A program made the position numbers and the translations under genes. From Microvirga ossetica (GTDB lineage Bacteria > Pseudomonadota > Alphaproteobacteria > Rhizobiales > Beijerinckiaceae), in the NCBI RefSeq assembly GCF_002741015.1, contig NZ_CP016617.1, positions 496,001-560,000 of the forward strand: a stretch of 64,000 bases of DNA, read 5' to 3'. Below are positions 51,829 to 60,927 of the stretch, piece by piece (within the stretch, counting starts at the first letter, position 1; every line of letters begins with the position of its first letter). Under the pieces are notes generated by a model, which worked only from the letters and a program-made list of their open reading frames with translations, was not told the origin of the DNA and made no database searches.

Positions 51829-52140
51829 CAGGAAGACGATAATTTCGCGCCGCTGAGATCCCTCGACTGGCAGGCTCACGTCTATGGTGAGTGCAGTGCC
51901 GGGATCGCGGAGGCCTGCACCCGAAGGGGATTGGTGCTGCACGTGTTCCCCTGGCAACCCACGACAGCGCGCGCGGGCCTCAAGCGGGGCGCCGTGTACC
52001 TGATGCGGCCGGATGGCCATATCGGCTTGGCCGATCCGGACGCCAGCCCGGCCAGGCTGGAACAGTACCTGGACACGCGGGGCGTGCTGCCGCTGAACGC
52101 CGGGAGAGCGACTAGTCCAGGGCCCCATTCGCTCGCGTGA
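51829..52140 (+). pseudogene. FAD-dependent monooxygenase, C-terminal fragment
   Basis: Plus-strand text RSLDWQAHVYGECSAGIAEA, RGLVLHVFPW and a final YLMRPDGHIGLADPDASPAR, LEQYLDTRGV matches the C-terminal thioredoxin-like domain of aromatic-ring FAD monooxygenases (RPDGYVALAD type). The FAD- and substrate-binding parts are missing, so no enzyme is made. Confidence 0.72.
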
Positions 52141-52490
52141 GGGCATCGCGGCATCTTCCCGAGATCCTGCACTTCACATCCGGTCCCGAAGCCCTGCCGA
52201 GCCGCTGCCATCAGCGTTGATGCATGGAGAAAGGATACGTCGAGCAGCAGCTCAAAGGTTGACGCGAGGCCGAACCACCACAGCCTCTCGTTGAACGGAA
52301 CGACCGAGCTTCCCAGGATGTTCTCAGGAACTGCTCCGCGCCCTTTCTCCTTCTGTATTGCTGCCGGCAGAGACAAACTTGGTTGTTCTCGCGCATGTTC
52401 CCGCCCCGGGCGCGTGGGTGCCGAACCGTGCGCATTGACGATCTCTTCGGGACTTGGACGTTGAGGCGGTTCGTCATAACGAACAAACGC
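52141..52490. other. Decayed intergenic DNA
   Basis: The minus strand has a stretch reading NERLWWFGLASTFELLLDVS and FLHASTLMAAARQGFG, possibly the end of a lost gene. There is no start or recognised family. The rest is featureless. Confidence 0.3.
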
Positions 52491-52837
52491 CGGAGCACCT
52501 ATCACCGGAATTGATCCTTGAGGCCTGCCCCACCCTCAGCGATTACCCCGAACCGATTGAAGATGTGTCCGATATTGTGGCGGCTGGGCGCTATCTGCGA
52601 GGCTCGCTGGGGGCGAACGAGAGTGCCTGGAACGAGGCGGTGGCCGAGATCGGCCTGGTGCGGGCCGCGGTGACGGTGATCTACGTGCTGCAGCTCTACG
52701 ACGATGATGTCTCGAGCGGCGAGGGCCGGATCAAGAACCCGGGCGGCTATTTCCGCGCCATGGCGCGCCTCGTCAAAGCCGGCAAGATCGACCTGAGCGT
52801 CGAGCTGCTCGCCATGAGGAGACGTCGGATGTCGTAG
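52491..52837 (+). pseudogene. RepC replication initiator, C-terminal fragment
   Basis: The reading frame gives EHLSPELILEACPTLSDYPE, AWNEAVAEIGLVRAAVTVIY and KNPGGYFRAMARLVKAGKID, ending with LLAMRRRR. This is the C-terminal domain of RepC, the initiator of repABC plasmids in Alphaproteobacteria, including the highly conserved NPGGYxRxMxRxxxAGKxDL segment. The N-terminal DNA-binding half and the origin are absent. It shows that a repABC plasmid contributed to this region. Confidence 0.82.
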
Positions 52838-53052
52838 AAGACCGAACACCTCGCTGGTGTCGCCCTTATGTGCGCAAGGGTGCCAGAGCTGAGCACTTCG
52901 GAGGCCGATTTGCGAAGGCTCACCCTTGGTGCGAGCGGGCGCACGAGCCCACCACGAGGGATAGCTTCCATCACAGTCGTGAATCAGTCAGCCTGTGAAA
53001 GATTCCGGCTTTTCATTGGACGTTGAATCCACGGATTACGATACTTGAGCTC

Positions 53053-53301
53053 ATGTCGGAAAAGCTCAATGTCCTCGTCCTGGACCGCTGTGACCCGTCA
53101 CAGAATGTGTCGCGCTTTTACATCCTGCGCATCGAACGATCGCTGTTCGGCGATCCGACTTTGGTCCGGGAATGGGGCCGGATCGGTCAGCGCGGCCGGC
53201 AGATGATTGAACTCCACCTATCAGAGCACGAGGCTGTTGAGGCCCTGGAAGCCTGGCTTCGCCGCAAACAACGGCGTGGCTACCAAATTCGGAAAGCGTA
53301 G
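53053..53301 (+). CDS. WGR domain protein
   Basis: An 82-residue protein made up almost entirely of a WGR domain: FYILRIERSLFGDPTLVREW, GRIGQRGRQMIELH, then a helix (EAVEALEAWLRRKQRRGYQ). WGR domains occur in PARPs and MolR-type proteins and bind nucleic acid. Short stand-alone versions are common on plasmids of this group. ATG 53053 is used; a longer frame begins ten codons upstream. No partner is evident. Confidence 0.82.
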   Translation: MSEKLNVLVLDRCDPSQNVSRFYILRIERSLFGDPTLVREWGRIGQRGRQMIELHLSEHEAVEALEAWLRRKQRRGYQIRKA

Positions 53302-53553
53302 ATCACGGCGGATCCTTACTCTCATAAACTCCGGGTAAGTATCAGGGCTGCCTTAGCCACTGGCTTTAGAAGCCCGTGATGGTAGTCGCGGAAGGCTGGA
53401 TCCTCTCCAGGTAGTCAGTGTGCTCGTAATTTTGAAGGATGGAGGGAACTACAGTTTGGACTCGGCACCGAGCTGCCGAGTGGCATGCAAGACAATGAAT
53501 GCCGTGAGGCGCAGCGAACGCAAGCCGCGCTCTCGCATATGGCCGCTTCCAGT

Positions 53554-55452
53554 CTATTCCTTTGGAACACACCGCTGCATGACCCTTGCGAGCCGCTGCG
53601 AAAATGCCCTTGCGTCGACCGGCAGTTCCCCATCGAGGATCCGCGCCTCGTCCAGCAGGAGACAGGCGGCATCTTCGCGAAGGTTTTCTTCTTCATCTCC
53701 GAGGCCTGCCAGGGCAATGATAAGTTCATGGTGCGGGTTGATCTCGAGGACTGGCTTCGCCGCCGATCCCAGTTGTCCGGCTCGGGCCAGGATCCGCTCG
53801 AGCTGGCGGTCCATACCGGATTCCGGGGCCACCAGGCAGACGGCACTTTCCGTCAGACGCTCCGAGGCGCGAACATCGGACACAGTCTCACCGAGGGTTG
53901 CCTTTAGAGAATTTATGAAGTCTGTCACTGCTTCCGCTGCCAGCGGATCCCAATTGTCCTTGGCTTCGATCAGCGGGATTTGCACCAGATCAGCAGCGCC
54001 TTGGGTCACAGACTTGAAGGGCTTGCCCTCATAATCTGTTCCTGTCGTGACCCAGAAGCTATCGACTTGATCGGGCAACAGCAGGACCTCGATGCCACGG
54101 GCGCGGAAGCCTTCGAGCTGAGGCGAGGCTTCAAGGCGTACGAGATCCGTCCCCGTCACATAGTAGATGGCCGTCTGGTTCTCCTTAAGCGAGCCGACAT
54201 AGTCCTTGAGCGAGCGCCACACGCCACCGGAGGCGGTGGTCTTGAACCGGGCCAGTCCCAGCAACGTCGAGCGCCGCTCGAAATCCTCGTAGAGCCCTTC
54301 CTTCAACACCGGACCAAAGGCCTCCCAGACCTTGGCGTAGGCCTCGGCATCGTTCTGGGCGAGCTTATCGAGTTCACTGAGAATCCGGCTGGTGACGCCC
54401 TTCTTGATCGCGGCCAGGAGCGGGCTTTCCTGGATCATCTCGCGCGAGACGTTGAGTGGCAGATCGGCCGAGTCGACAAGTCCACGGACGAAGCGCAGGT
54501 AGCGTGGCAGGAGCTCGGCCTCATCGGTGATGAAGACGCGCTTCACATAGAGTTTCATCCGGCCGTGACGATCGGGATCGAACAGGTCGAACGGCTTGGA
54601 TCCTGGCACAAAGGCCAGCGCCGTGTACTCGTGACGGCCCTCAGCCCGGAAATGCACTGTCAGGGCGGGCTCATCGAACTGCCCGGCCACGCTGCGATAG
54701 AAGTCGGTGTAGTCTTCAGATGTGATCTCAGAGCGCGACTTCACCCAGAGGGCGGCGCCGTCGGCAACCTCCTGCGGCTCCGCCCCGGGCTTCTCGACGA
54801 GGGAGATCGGCACCGGCACATGGCCCGACTGCTCCTTCACGATGCGCTCGAGCCGGTTGCGCTCGGTGTAGGAGGCGGCGTCCTCCATCAGGTGGAGGAC
54901 CACCCGCGTGCCGCGGGCGGGCGCCTCCTCGATGACTGCCGGCGCGACCGTATAGGAGCCCTTGCCGTCGGACGACCAGAGGGTCGCCTCATCATGACCT
55001 GCACGGCGTGAGATGACGTCAACTCGGTCGGCCACCATGAAGGCTGAGTAGAAGCCGACGCCGAACTGCCCGATGAGCTGGGCCCCTTCGCCGCCTTGAG
55101 CTGCCTGGATCCGGTCCATGAAAGCTTTAGTGCCCGAGCGGGCGATGGTGCCGAGTGCCTCGATTATCTCGTCGCGGCTCATCCCGATCCCGTTGTCCTC
55201 GACCGTCAGACGGCGGTTCTCGGCATCGATCAGCAATGTGATCCGGGTCTTGGGATCATCGCCGAGCAAAGCTGGGGTGGAAATCGCCTCGTAGCGCAGC
55301 TTCTCGCAGGCGTCGGCCGCGTTGGAGATCAACTCGCGCAGGAAGACATCCTTGTCGGAATAGACCGAGTGCACCATCAGGTGCAGCAGCTTGGCAACAT
55401 CAGCCTCGAAGGAGTGGCTCTCAGGGGCGGGCGTGGTGTCAGCAGTCGTCAT
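53554..55452 (-). CDS. htpG: Molecular chaperone HtpG (Hsp90)
   Basis: A 632-residue cytosolic ATPase chaperone. The GHKL ATP-binding domain shows LRELISNAADACEKLRYEA (about 38-56), VEDNGIGMSRDEI (about 84-96) and GQFGVGFYSAFMVADRV (about 128-144). The middle domain includes RGLVDSADLPLNVSREMIQE, and the C-terminal dimerisation domain is present. The length matches the family. ATG 55452 is the start; a second M is not favoured. It is a stand-alone gene. It refolds stress-damaged clients. A plasmid-borne second copy would be possible in this group. Confidence 0.96.
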   Translation of the reverse strand: MTTADTTPAPESHSFEADVAKLLHLMVHSVYSDKDVFLRELISNAADACEKLRYEAISTPALLGDDPKTRITLLIDAENRRLTVEDNGIGMSRDEIIEALGTIARSGTKAFMDRIQAAQGGEGAQLIGQFGVGFYSAFMVADRVDVISRRAGHDEATLWSSDGKGSYTVAPAVIEEAPARGTRVVLHLMEDAASYTERNRLERIVKEQSGHVPVPISLVEKPGAEPQEVADGAALWVKSRSEITSEDYTDFYRSVAGQFDEPALTVHFRAEGRHEYTALAFVPGSKPFDLFDPDRHGRMKLYVKRVFITDEAELLPRYLRFVRGLVDSADLPLNVSREMIQESPLLAAIKKGVTSRILSELDKLAQNDAEAYAKVWEAFGPVLKEGLYEDFERRSTLLGLARFKTTASGGVWRSLKDYVGSLKENQTAIYYVTGTDLVRLEASPQLEGFRARGIEVLLLPDQVDSFWVTTGTDYEGKPFKSVTQGAADLVQIPLIEAKDNWDPLAAEAVTDFINSLKATLGETVSDVRASERLTESAVCLVAPESGMDRQLERILARAGQLGSAAKPVLEINPHHELIIALAGLGDEEENLREDAACLLLDEARILDGELPVDARAFSQRLARVMQRCVPKE

Positions 55453-55567
55453 GGCGTGAGATGAACCTTGTTGCTCCGGCGGGCGATGAGATGGCGGTGG
55501 ACGGTCAAGATTTCAAGCCTTAAGGCCTCGGGTAAGGCCAGCTGTGTAGAGATCCAGCAGGTGCCGC

Positions 55568-56569
55568 TTAGCGGGCCGATCGGAACCTCTCGAAGGCAGT
55601 AATCTTGTGGGTGTAAGGCTCGACCTCGCGCCGGTAAACCTCGCGCCGAAGAAACGCGAGCTCAGCCTCACCGGCCTCCTCGTCAACCTCCACCCACCAC
55701 GACTTCGGGCGCCCGTTGGTCCCGTCATTCCAGCGGTACCCTCGCGCCTTCAGCACGTCCTTCATGTCGAACGGGCTGCTCTCCGCCCAGATGCGCAGGA
55801 GCGACTTCCGAGCCGAGGCAAGCAGGTGCTTGAAAGGGAGACCAGCCTCCGACGGCAGGGGAGAGGCCAACACCTCAAGCAAGGCATGGCAGTCCTCGAC
55901 TGCGCGGTGCCCCTCGTGGAACCAGCCACACTGCGTCAGGAGATAGCCCAGCTTCGATCCCTCAAACCCAAACCCGCTCCAGGCGATCTCGGAATGGGAG
56001 CAGGCCCACGCCTTGACCTGGAAATCCTTGGACAGGCGCTCACAGAAGGGCCGATCAAAGCGAGCGTTGTGCGCGATGATCAACTCCGCCGGCGCGATGA
56101 ACTTCTCCACTGCCTCAAGATCGAGCACTTGGCCGGCGACCATCTCAGGCGTGATCCCGGTCAGGCGAGTGATCTCAGGACTGACAGGTACGCTCGGCTC
56201 ACGCAGGGCATTGAACGTTCCGATCACATCACCGATCCGGCCTTCGTCATCATAGGTAAAGGTGATCATGCCGAGTTCGATGACCTCGTCCCTCGTATGA
56301 TCGAGACCGGTGGTTTCGGTGTCGAGGATGACGGCGATCTTCTCGCCTTCGCGAGCGGTGCGGGACACGACGATGGGGCGTGGCGTCAATCGACGCAAAA
56401 CGCGGTAGTCGCCTGTGGCCTCCAGCATCCGGGCGGCGGTCTCGTAGTCAGGGGCCTTAAAGATCTCACTGCGAGGCTTGGCTTTGATCACAATCTCACC
56501 GACGGGACGCGTCTCGATCGGACCCGGCGGTGCGTCGTAGTCCAAGAAAAGGTCAGCCTGGCCTCGCAT
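55568..56569 (-). CDS. DEDDh 3'-5' exonuclease (DnaQ/ExoX-like)
   Basis: A 333-residue protein from ATG 56569 with ggaaggt upstream; an ATG 12 codons earlier lacks a site. The exonuclease domain starts near residue 75: VILDTETTGLDHTRDEVIEL (ExoI), LIIAHNARFDRPFCERLSKD (ExoII) and HRAVEDCHALLEVL (ExoIII with the His). A C-terminal 90 residues of unknown fold (LKARGYRWNDGTNGRPKSWW) resembles a DUF found in ExoX-like proteins. It probably trims single-stranded DNA in repair. The gene is divergent from selO. Confidence 0.9.
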   Translation of the reverse strand: MRGQADLFLDYDAPPGPIETRPVGEIVIKAKPRSEIFKAPDYETAARMLEATGDYRVLRRLTPRPIVVSRTAREGEKIAVILDTETTGLDHTRDEVIELGMITFTYDDEGRIGDVIGTFNALREPSVPVSPEITRLTGITPEMVAGQVLDLEAVEKFIAPAELIIAHNARFDRPFCERLSKDFQVKAWACSHSEIAWSGFGFEGSKLGYLLTQCGWFHEGHRAVEDCHALLEVLASPLPSEAGLPFKHLLASARKSLLRIWAESSPFDMKDVLKARGYRWNDGTNGRPKSWWVEVDEEAGEAELAFLRREVYRREVEPYTHKITAFERFRSAR

Positions 56570-56841
56570 TCCCACACCTTCCGCCCGCCAATAGGACAGC
56601 CCCACGAGTGCGGCCCGGCGGGGCAGACTAGAGGGTGCGGGTCGCCAGATCGTTAATGCACAAGGTATACGGGGAGGGAGTAAAACCGTGGAGCGGGTGG
56701 TCTGTCCCGATGCGTGCAGGCAGTTCAGTTATACAAGATTACAGTGGGAGTGCCCTGAACCCTATCCAGAATTACCGTCTGACTCTTGTTTTCTGAGGCG
56801 CTCAATACGATTTCACGTGGTCCTGATGGTGAACCCGGACC

Positions 56842-58320
56842 ATGACAGTTCATTTTCCCTTCGACAACACCTACGCGCGCCTGCCTGATCGGTTCTATGC
56901 GCGTGTAGAACCCGAAGCCGTTACGGCTCCGAGGCTCATCCGGCTGAATTGGGATCTCGCCTTACATCTCCGCCTCGACCCTGATCTTCTCTCCAGTCCT
57001 GACGGAGTTGAACTTCTGTCCGGCAACCGCGTTCCGGATGCGGCAGAGCCCATTGCCATGGCTTACGCCGGCCACCAGTTCGGGAACTTTGTGCCGCAGC
57101 TCGGTGACGGCCGCGCTGTCCTCCTCGGTGAAGTGGTTGATCGAGACGGCATCCGCCGGGACATTCAACTCAAGGGTTCAGGTCCGACGCCGTTCTCGCG
57201 CCGCGGCGATGGGCGGGCGGCGTTGGGACCTGTCTTGCGTGAGTATCTTCTCAGCGAGGCAATGGCGGCGCTTGGGCTGCCGACAACGCGGGCGCTCGCC
57301 GCAGTCTTGACCGGCGAGATGGTTGTCCGCGAGACGCTACTTCCCGGGGCAGTTCTCACCCGCGTTGCCTCGAGTCATGTCCGGATCGGCACGTTCCAGT
57401 TCTTTGCAGCCCGGCAGGATGTGGAGGGGCTACGCCTCCTGGCGGACTACGTCATTGCCCGGCACTACCCACAGGCTGCCGAAAGCGACCAACCCCACCG
57501 CGCGTTCCTAGACCAAGTCATTGCAGCCCAGGCAAACCTTATCGCCCGTTGGCTCCACATCGGCTTCATCCACGGAGTGATGAACACCGACAACATGTCC
57601 ATCGCCGGCGAGACGATTGACTACGGCCCATGCGCCTTCATGGATGCCTACGATCCGGCGACAGTCTTCAGCTCGATCGACCGGCAGGGCCGCTATGCCT
57701 ATGGCAACCAACCCCACATCGGCCTTTGGAATTTGACACGGCTGGCTGAGACGCTTCTGCCGCTCCTATCCGAAGACCAGGAGAAAGCTATTGCGGAAGC
57801 GGGCGAGGCGCTCGAAGCCTTCTCGGGTAAATTCGAGGCGGCCTATCACGCGGCGCTCAGGTGCAAGCTCGGGCTGCTGACGGAACGCGAGGAAGACCTG
57901 ACACTCGCCGGGGATCTCATGAAGGCAATGGCTGAGAATCAGGCTGACTTCACTCTGACATTCCGGCACTTGAGCGATGCTGCCGCTGGAGCCGAAGGGG
58001 ATGAGGCGGTACGAAACCTCTTCATCAATCCGCTTGCTTATGATGCCTGGGCCACCCGCTGGCGCGAGCGGTTGAGCCTTGAGCCGCAAGATGGTGCAAG
58101 CCGCCAAGCTGCAATGCGAGCCGTCAATCCAGCCTTTATCCCGCGCAATCACCGCGTGGAGGCGGTGATACAAGCTGCGGTTGAGCGGGGCGACTTTGCT
58201 CCTTTCAAGGAGCTCCTGACTGTTCTCTCGAATCCCTATGAGGATCAGCCAGCTTTCGCCCACTATTCCGAGCCACCGGAACCGCACCAGCGCGTCTATC
58301 GGACATTCTGCGGGACATAA
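56842..58320 (+). CDS. selO: Protein adenylyltransferase SelO (YdiU family)
   Basis: A 492-residue pseudokinase-fold enzyme. Motifs in order: [80 protein letters not shown], then CAFMD. The protein ends TFCGT, with Cys where some homologues have selenocysteine. SelO transfers AMP to Ser, Thr or Tyr of proteins and responds to oxidative stress. ATG 56842 gives a full-length product. A hairpin follows the stop. Confidence 0.95.
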   Translation: MTVHFPFDNTYARLPDRFYARVEPEAVTAPRLIRLNWDLALHLRLDPDLLSSPDGVELLSGNRVPDAAEPIAMAYAGHQFGNFVPQLGDGRAVLLGEVVDRDGIRRDIQLKGSGPTPFSRRGDGRAALGPVLREYLLSEAMAALGLPTTRALAAVLTGEMVVRETLLPGAVLTRVASSHVRIGTFQFFAARQDVEGLRLLADYVIARHYPQAAESDQPHRAFLDQVIAAQANLIARWLHIGFIHGVMNTDNMSIAGETIDYGPCAFMDAYDPATVFSSIDRQGRYAYGNQPHIGLWNLTRLAETLLPLLSEDQEKAIAEAGEALEAFSGKFEAAYHAALRCKLGLLTEREEDLTLAGDLMKAMAENQADFTLTFRHLSDAAAGAEGDEAVRNLFINPLAYDAWATRWRERLSLEPQDGASRQAAMRAVNPAFIPRNHRVEAVIQAAVERGDFAPFKELLTVLSNPYEDQPAFAHYSEPPEPHQRVYRTFCGT

Positions 58321-58323
58321 GAC

Positions 58324-58349
58324 GGGAAGACTGCTTCAGCAGTTTTCCC
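58324..58349 (+). terminator. Hairpin after selO
   Basis: gggaagactgc, loop ttca, gcagttttccc: an 11-bp stem with one G-U pair, three bases after the stop. There is no following T tract, so termination may be weak. Confidence 0.6.
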
Positions 58350-58494
58350 ACCCGGGCTGTTCATCGCATTTGGTGCCGCACTTTATGCTTCCAGCGGGGA
58401 ACTACCCAGGACACCTATGTCCCTCCACGGCTTCGACCTCCGCCCAATTGCCAATCTGCATGCTGGGCGGAGGAAAGGCGACACGCGTGGGAAG

Positions 58495-59187
58495 TCAGCT
58501 AGCCGGGACAGCCAAATGTCGGAACATATGTTGGCGTGCTTCGTCGTCCATCTCAGCTTTGAAGCTGTGCCTCTCCTTCAGCGCGGCAGTGGCCTGAGCG
58601 GCCGGGCGAGCGCTGATCTCATCAAAAAGACGCTTGAGGTTCGGGAAGTCCTCCCAGGCGTTCTCACCTAGAATGAAGGGCACCATGCGTGCCCAGCCCC
58701 ACAGGGCCATGTCCACGATGGTGTAAGTTTCACCCACCATGTAGCGCTGCCCGGACAGATGCGCATCAATGATGCTGTAATGTCTCTTCGCTTCGTAAAG
58801 ATAACGATTGACGGCATAGTCCTTGGGCTCAGGCGCAAAGTGCTTGAAATGCCCGGCTTGGCCTGAGAACGGGCCGACACCCGTTGCAATGAACATCAGC
58901 CAAGAGAGAAGCTCACCACGCGTAACCGGTGTGCTGTCAGGGAGGAACTGTCCGGTCCTCTCCGCAAGATAGAGCAGGATCGCGTTCGAGTCGAAGACCC
59001 TTACGCCGGTATCTTGGTCGATGATCACAGGCACCTTGCCATTCGGATTGATGGCCAGAAAGTCCGACTGATGCTGCTCGCCTTTGCGTGTATCCACGGG
59101 CTTGAGCTCATACGGGAGGCCCATCTCCTCCAGGCACAGAGCAACCTTCATCGGGTTCGGGGCAAGGTTGTAGTAGAATGTAATCAA
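58495..59187 (-). CDS. Glutathione S-transferase (YghU/Ure2p-like)
   Basis: A 230-residue cytosolic GST. The N-terminal thioredoxin fold reads ITFYYNLAPNPMKVALCLEE, then INPNGKVPVIIDQDTGVRVF and FDSNAILLYLAERTG with the cis-Pro and Ser positions. The C-terminal helical domain holds VGETYTIVDMALWGWARMVP. The pattern resembles nucleophilic Ure2p/YghU-type GSTs active on disulfides. The start is probably TTG 59187, preceded by ctggag; no closer ATG fits. A broken GST occurs at 49880. Confidence 0.88.
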   Translation of the reverse strand: MITFYYNLAPNPMKVALCLEEMGLPYELKPVDTRKGEQHQSDFLAINPNGKVPVIIDQDTGVRVFDSNAILLYLAERTGQFLPDSTPVTRGELLSWLMFIATGVGPFSGQAGHFKHFAPEPKDYAVNRYLYEAKRHYSIIDAHLSGQRYMVGETYTIVDMALWGWARMVPFILGENAWEDFPNLKRLFDEISARPAAQATAALKERHSFKAEMDDEARQHMFRHLAVPAS

Positions 59188-59294
59188 AGCAGAGCTCCAG
59201 CAGCAGGGGCGATGGCGGGTAGGTTCTGACAAGAGCCGCTGCCGCATGTCATGCAATCGCAGCGAAACTCGTCAGGGGGCGTCAGGCAGGATTT

Positions 59295-59606
59295 TCAAAG
59301 AGGTGAGAGGACGTGGATCAAGAGGTCTTCGATCATGTCAGCCGTTCGCTCAGTATAAGCCTTCATGTGCGGGGCGGCAGCGTGCGCTTTGGGCGCTTCA
59401 GGGCTCGCCCATTTCTCGACCATGACAAAGGTGTCTGGCCCAAGTTCGGTCTAGGAAGCTCCGAATGCCGCCGGAAGATCGACAACAGGAACGTACTCGA
59501 TGCAAGCCTCTTCAGCATGCACGGCCGGCATGTTCGCTCGGAACTCTCGGAGCACGGTTTCACGCATACCGGGCTTTGCAGTGATGTAGGCCAGAACGTG
59601 CAGCAT
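59295..59606 (-). pseudogene. ABM-type quinol monooxygenase, in-frame TAG
   Basis: ATG 59606 with aggag upstream begins MLHVLAYITAKPGMRETVLR, typical of YgiN-like antibiotic biosynthesis monooxygenases. After 51 codons a TAG (59451-59453) replaces a probable CAG; translation would resume TELGPDTFVMVEKWASPEAP and end YTERTADMIEDLL. All 104 codons are otherwise open. Such proteins oxidise or sense quinols. It is a young nonsense pseudogene, or requires readthrough. Confidence 0.75.
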
Positions 59607-59716
59607 GAATGATCTCCTGATAGCCGATTGTTAGACACAGCTCGGCGGTCCCGCAAGCTCCTTACCTTGGATGCAGGACCTGTGACTCTCGCGTTAAGTT
59701 CGGCGATCGAGATACA

Positions 59717-60787
59717 TCAACCTGTCCTGGAGCCCAGGCGCCTCGGCCGCCTCTCAAGAGGTTGATGGGAGACCGGACCAAAGCCGCCGAGGGGAGCCCA
59801 GTGAGGCCACCGGGCCTCCGGCCCCCAGCGCCACTGGGCATGTGGGGTTAAGCCGATCTCGCTTCCCTGCTCCGGAATGTTGATGCCAATTGGCAACTTA
59901 TATGTGGCGGTCTGGCCCGCCCAATCTTCACGCTGATACCGAATCTCTCGTTTGCAATGGGGACAGCGTGACGCGAGAACTTTTCTGAAAGGCCGTGGGC
60001 TTTCTGCGAGATCAGGAAGAGCCGCTCGAGCCTTGGCATAAGCGTCTGCGTAGCCGTGCATCGCTTGGGCCACCTCAATTTCGAGAGGTCTCGCATGTGG
60101 CGCTTCAGCCCTGTAGGCCAGGAGAGCTCTTTTTCGGCAGGTGCGGTGCCAACATTGCTCCTCACGAAGAACGAGTGGAATAATCCCATGCCGGCCATTG
60201 CCATACCACTGAAGCTGCCCGGTGAGGGCACCGGCGACAAAGTCAGAGATGCTGAGCGACAAGCCGTCGACATGCACGTGCGCTCCCGGTAGGCCATACT
60301 GATCCTTCCAGGCCGTGGTTTTGGAGGCCGGTAGATGTGGGTCAGGCCTAAGCCAGTAATGATGCAGGGCTGCAGGCTCATGAGCGACCAGCCAGAGGGC
60401 GCGAATGCCCGAAGCCACATAGCGCTCTTGCCGCTGGCGGTAGGTTTCCTCCTCCTGGAGCTGAACCTGAGCTTCAATGGCGACAGTCCAGGGCTTTCCA
60501 GGCCGGCGGCACAGGACATCGGCCCGCCAGTCCTGGCCATCTGGTGCCGTCCCAGATTGCTCCGGCAGGGCATCCCAACCCGCGGCTCGGGCTCCAATCA
60601 GGCTCTGTGCTTTGATGTAAAGATGGAGGTCGCTTTCCCTTGCTCCCTCGGGAATTTGCTCAGGAGGATGGGCGAAGAAGCGTGTTCCAAGGCGCGATGT
60701 CTTGGGGATGGCCCGCCCTTTCCCATATGGCATCCATGCATCGCGATTTCGCGCTGATCGCAATCGCTCCCATTCATCATCGGTCAT
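59717..60787 (-). CDS. CoiA-like competence/nuclease protein
   Basis: A 356-residue protein. The middle shows DGQDWRADVLCRRPGKPWTV and AIEAQVQLQEEETYRQRQER, the D...ExQ catalytic pattern of the restriction-endonuclease-like CoiA family, followed by a SGIRALWLVAHEPAAL segment. CoiA is needed for recombination of transforming DNA in Gram-positive competence; homologues in Proteobacteria have unknown roles. ATG 60787 is the start. It lies 140 bases downstream of recD2 on the same strand, and the two could be co-transcribed. Confidence 0.78.
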   Translation of the reverse strand: MTDDEWERLRSARNRDAWMPYGKGRAIPKTSRLGTRFFAHPPEQIPEGARESDLHLYIKAQSLIGARAAGWDALPEQSGTAPDGQDWRADVLCRRPGKPWTVAIEAQVQLQEEETYRQRQERYVASGIRALWLVAHEPAALHHYWLRPDPHLPASKTTAWKDQYGLPGAHVHVDGLSLSISDFVAGALTGQLQWYGNGRHGIIPLVLREEQCWHRTCRKRALLAYRAEAPHARPLEIEVAQAMHGYADAYAKARAALPDLAESPRPFRKVLASRCPHCKREIRYQREDWAGQTATYKLPIGINIPEQGSEIGLTPHAQWRWGPEARWPHWAPLGGFGPVSHQPLERRPRRLGSRTG

Positions 60788-60927
60788 CAGTGGAGCAATA
60801 AGCGGCTCTCATGAGTGGGTATATGCGAGCAGCGGCATGGTCTAACTTATATTACCTCGAGACGTGCGTATGGTGTTGAAACCGCACACTTCGAATGCGC
60901 CATGAGAAAGGAAGTCTGAGCTGTCGA

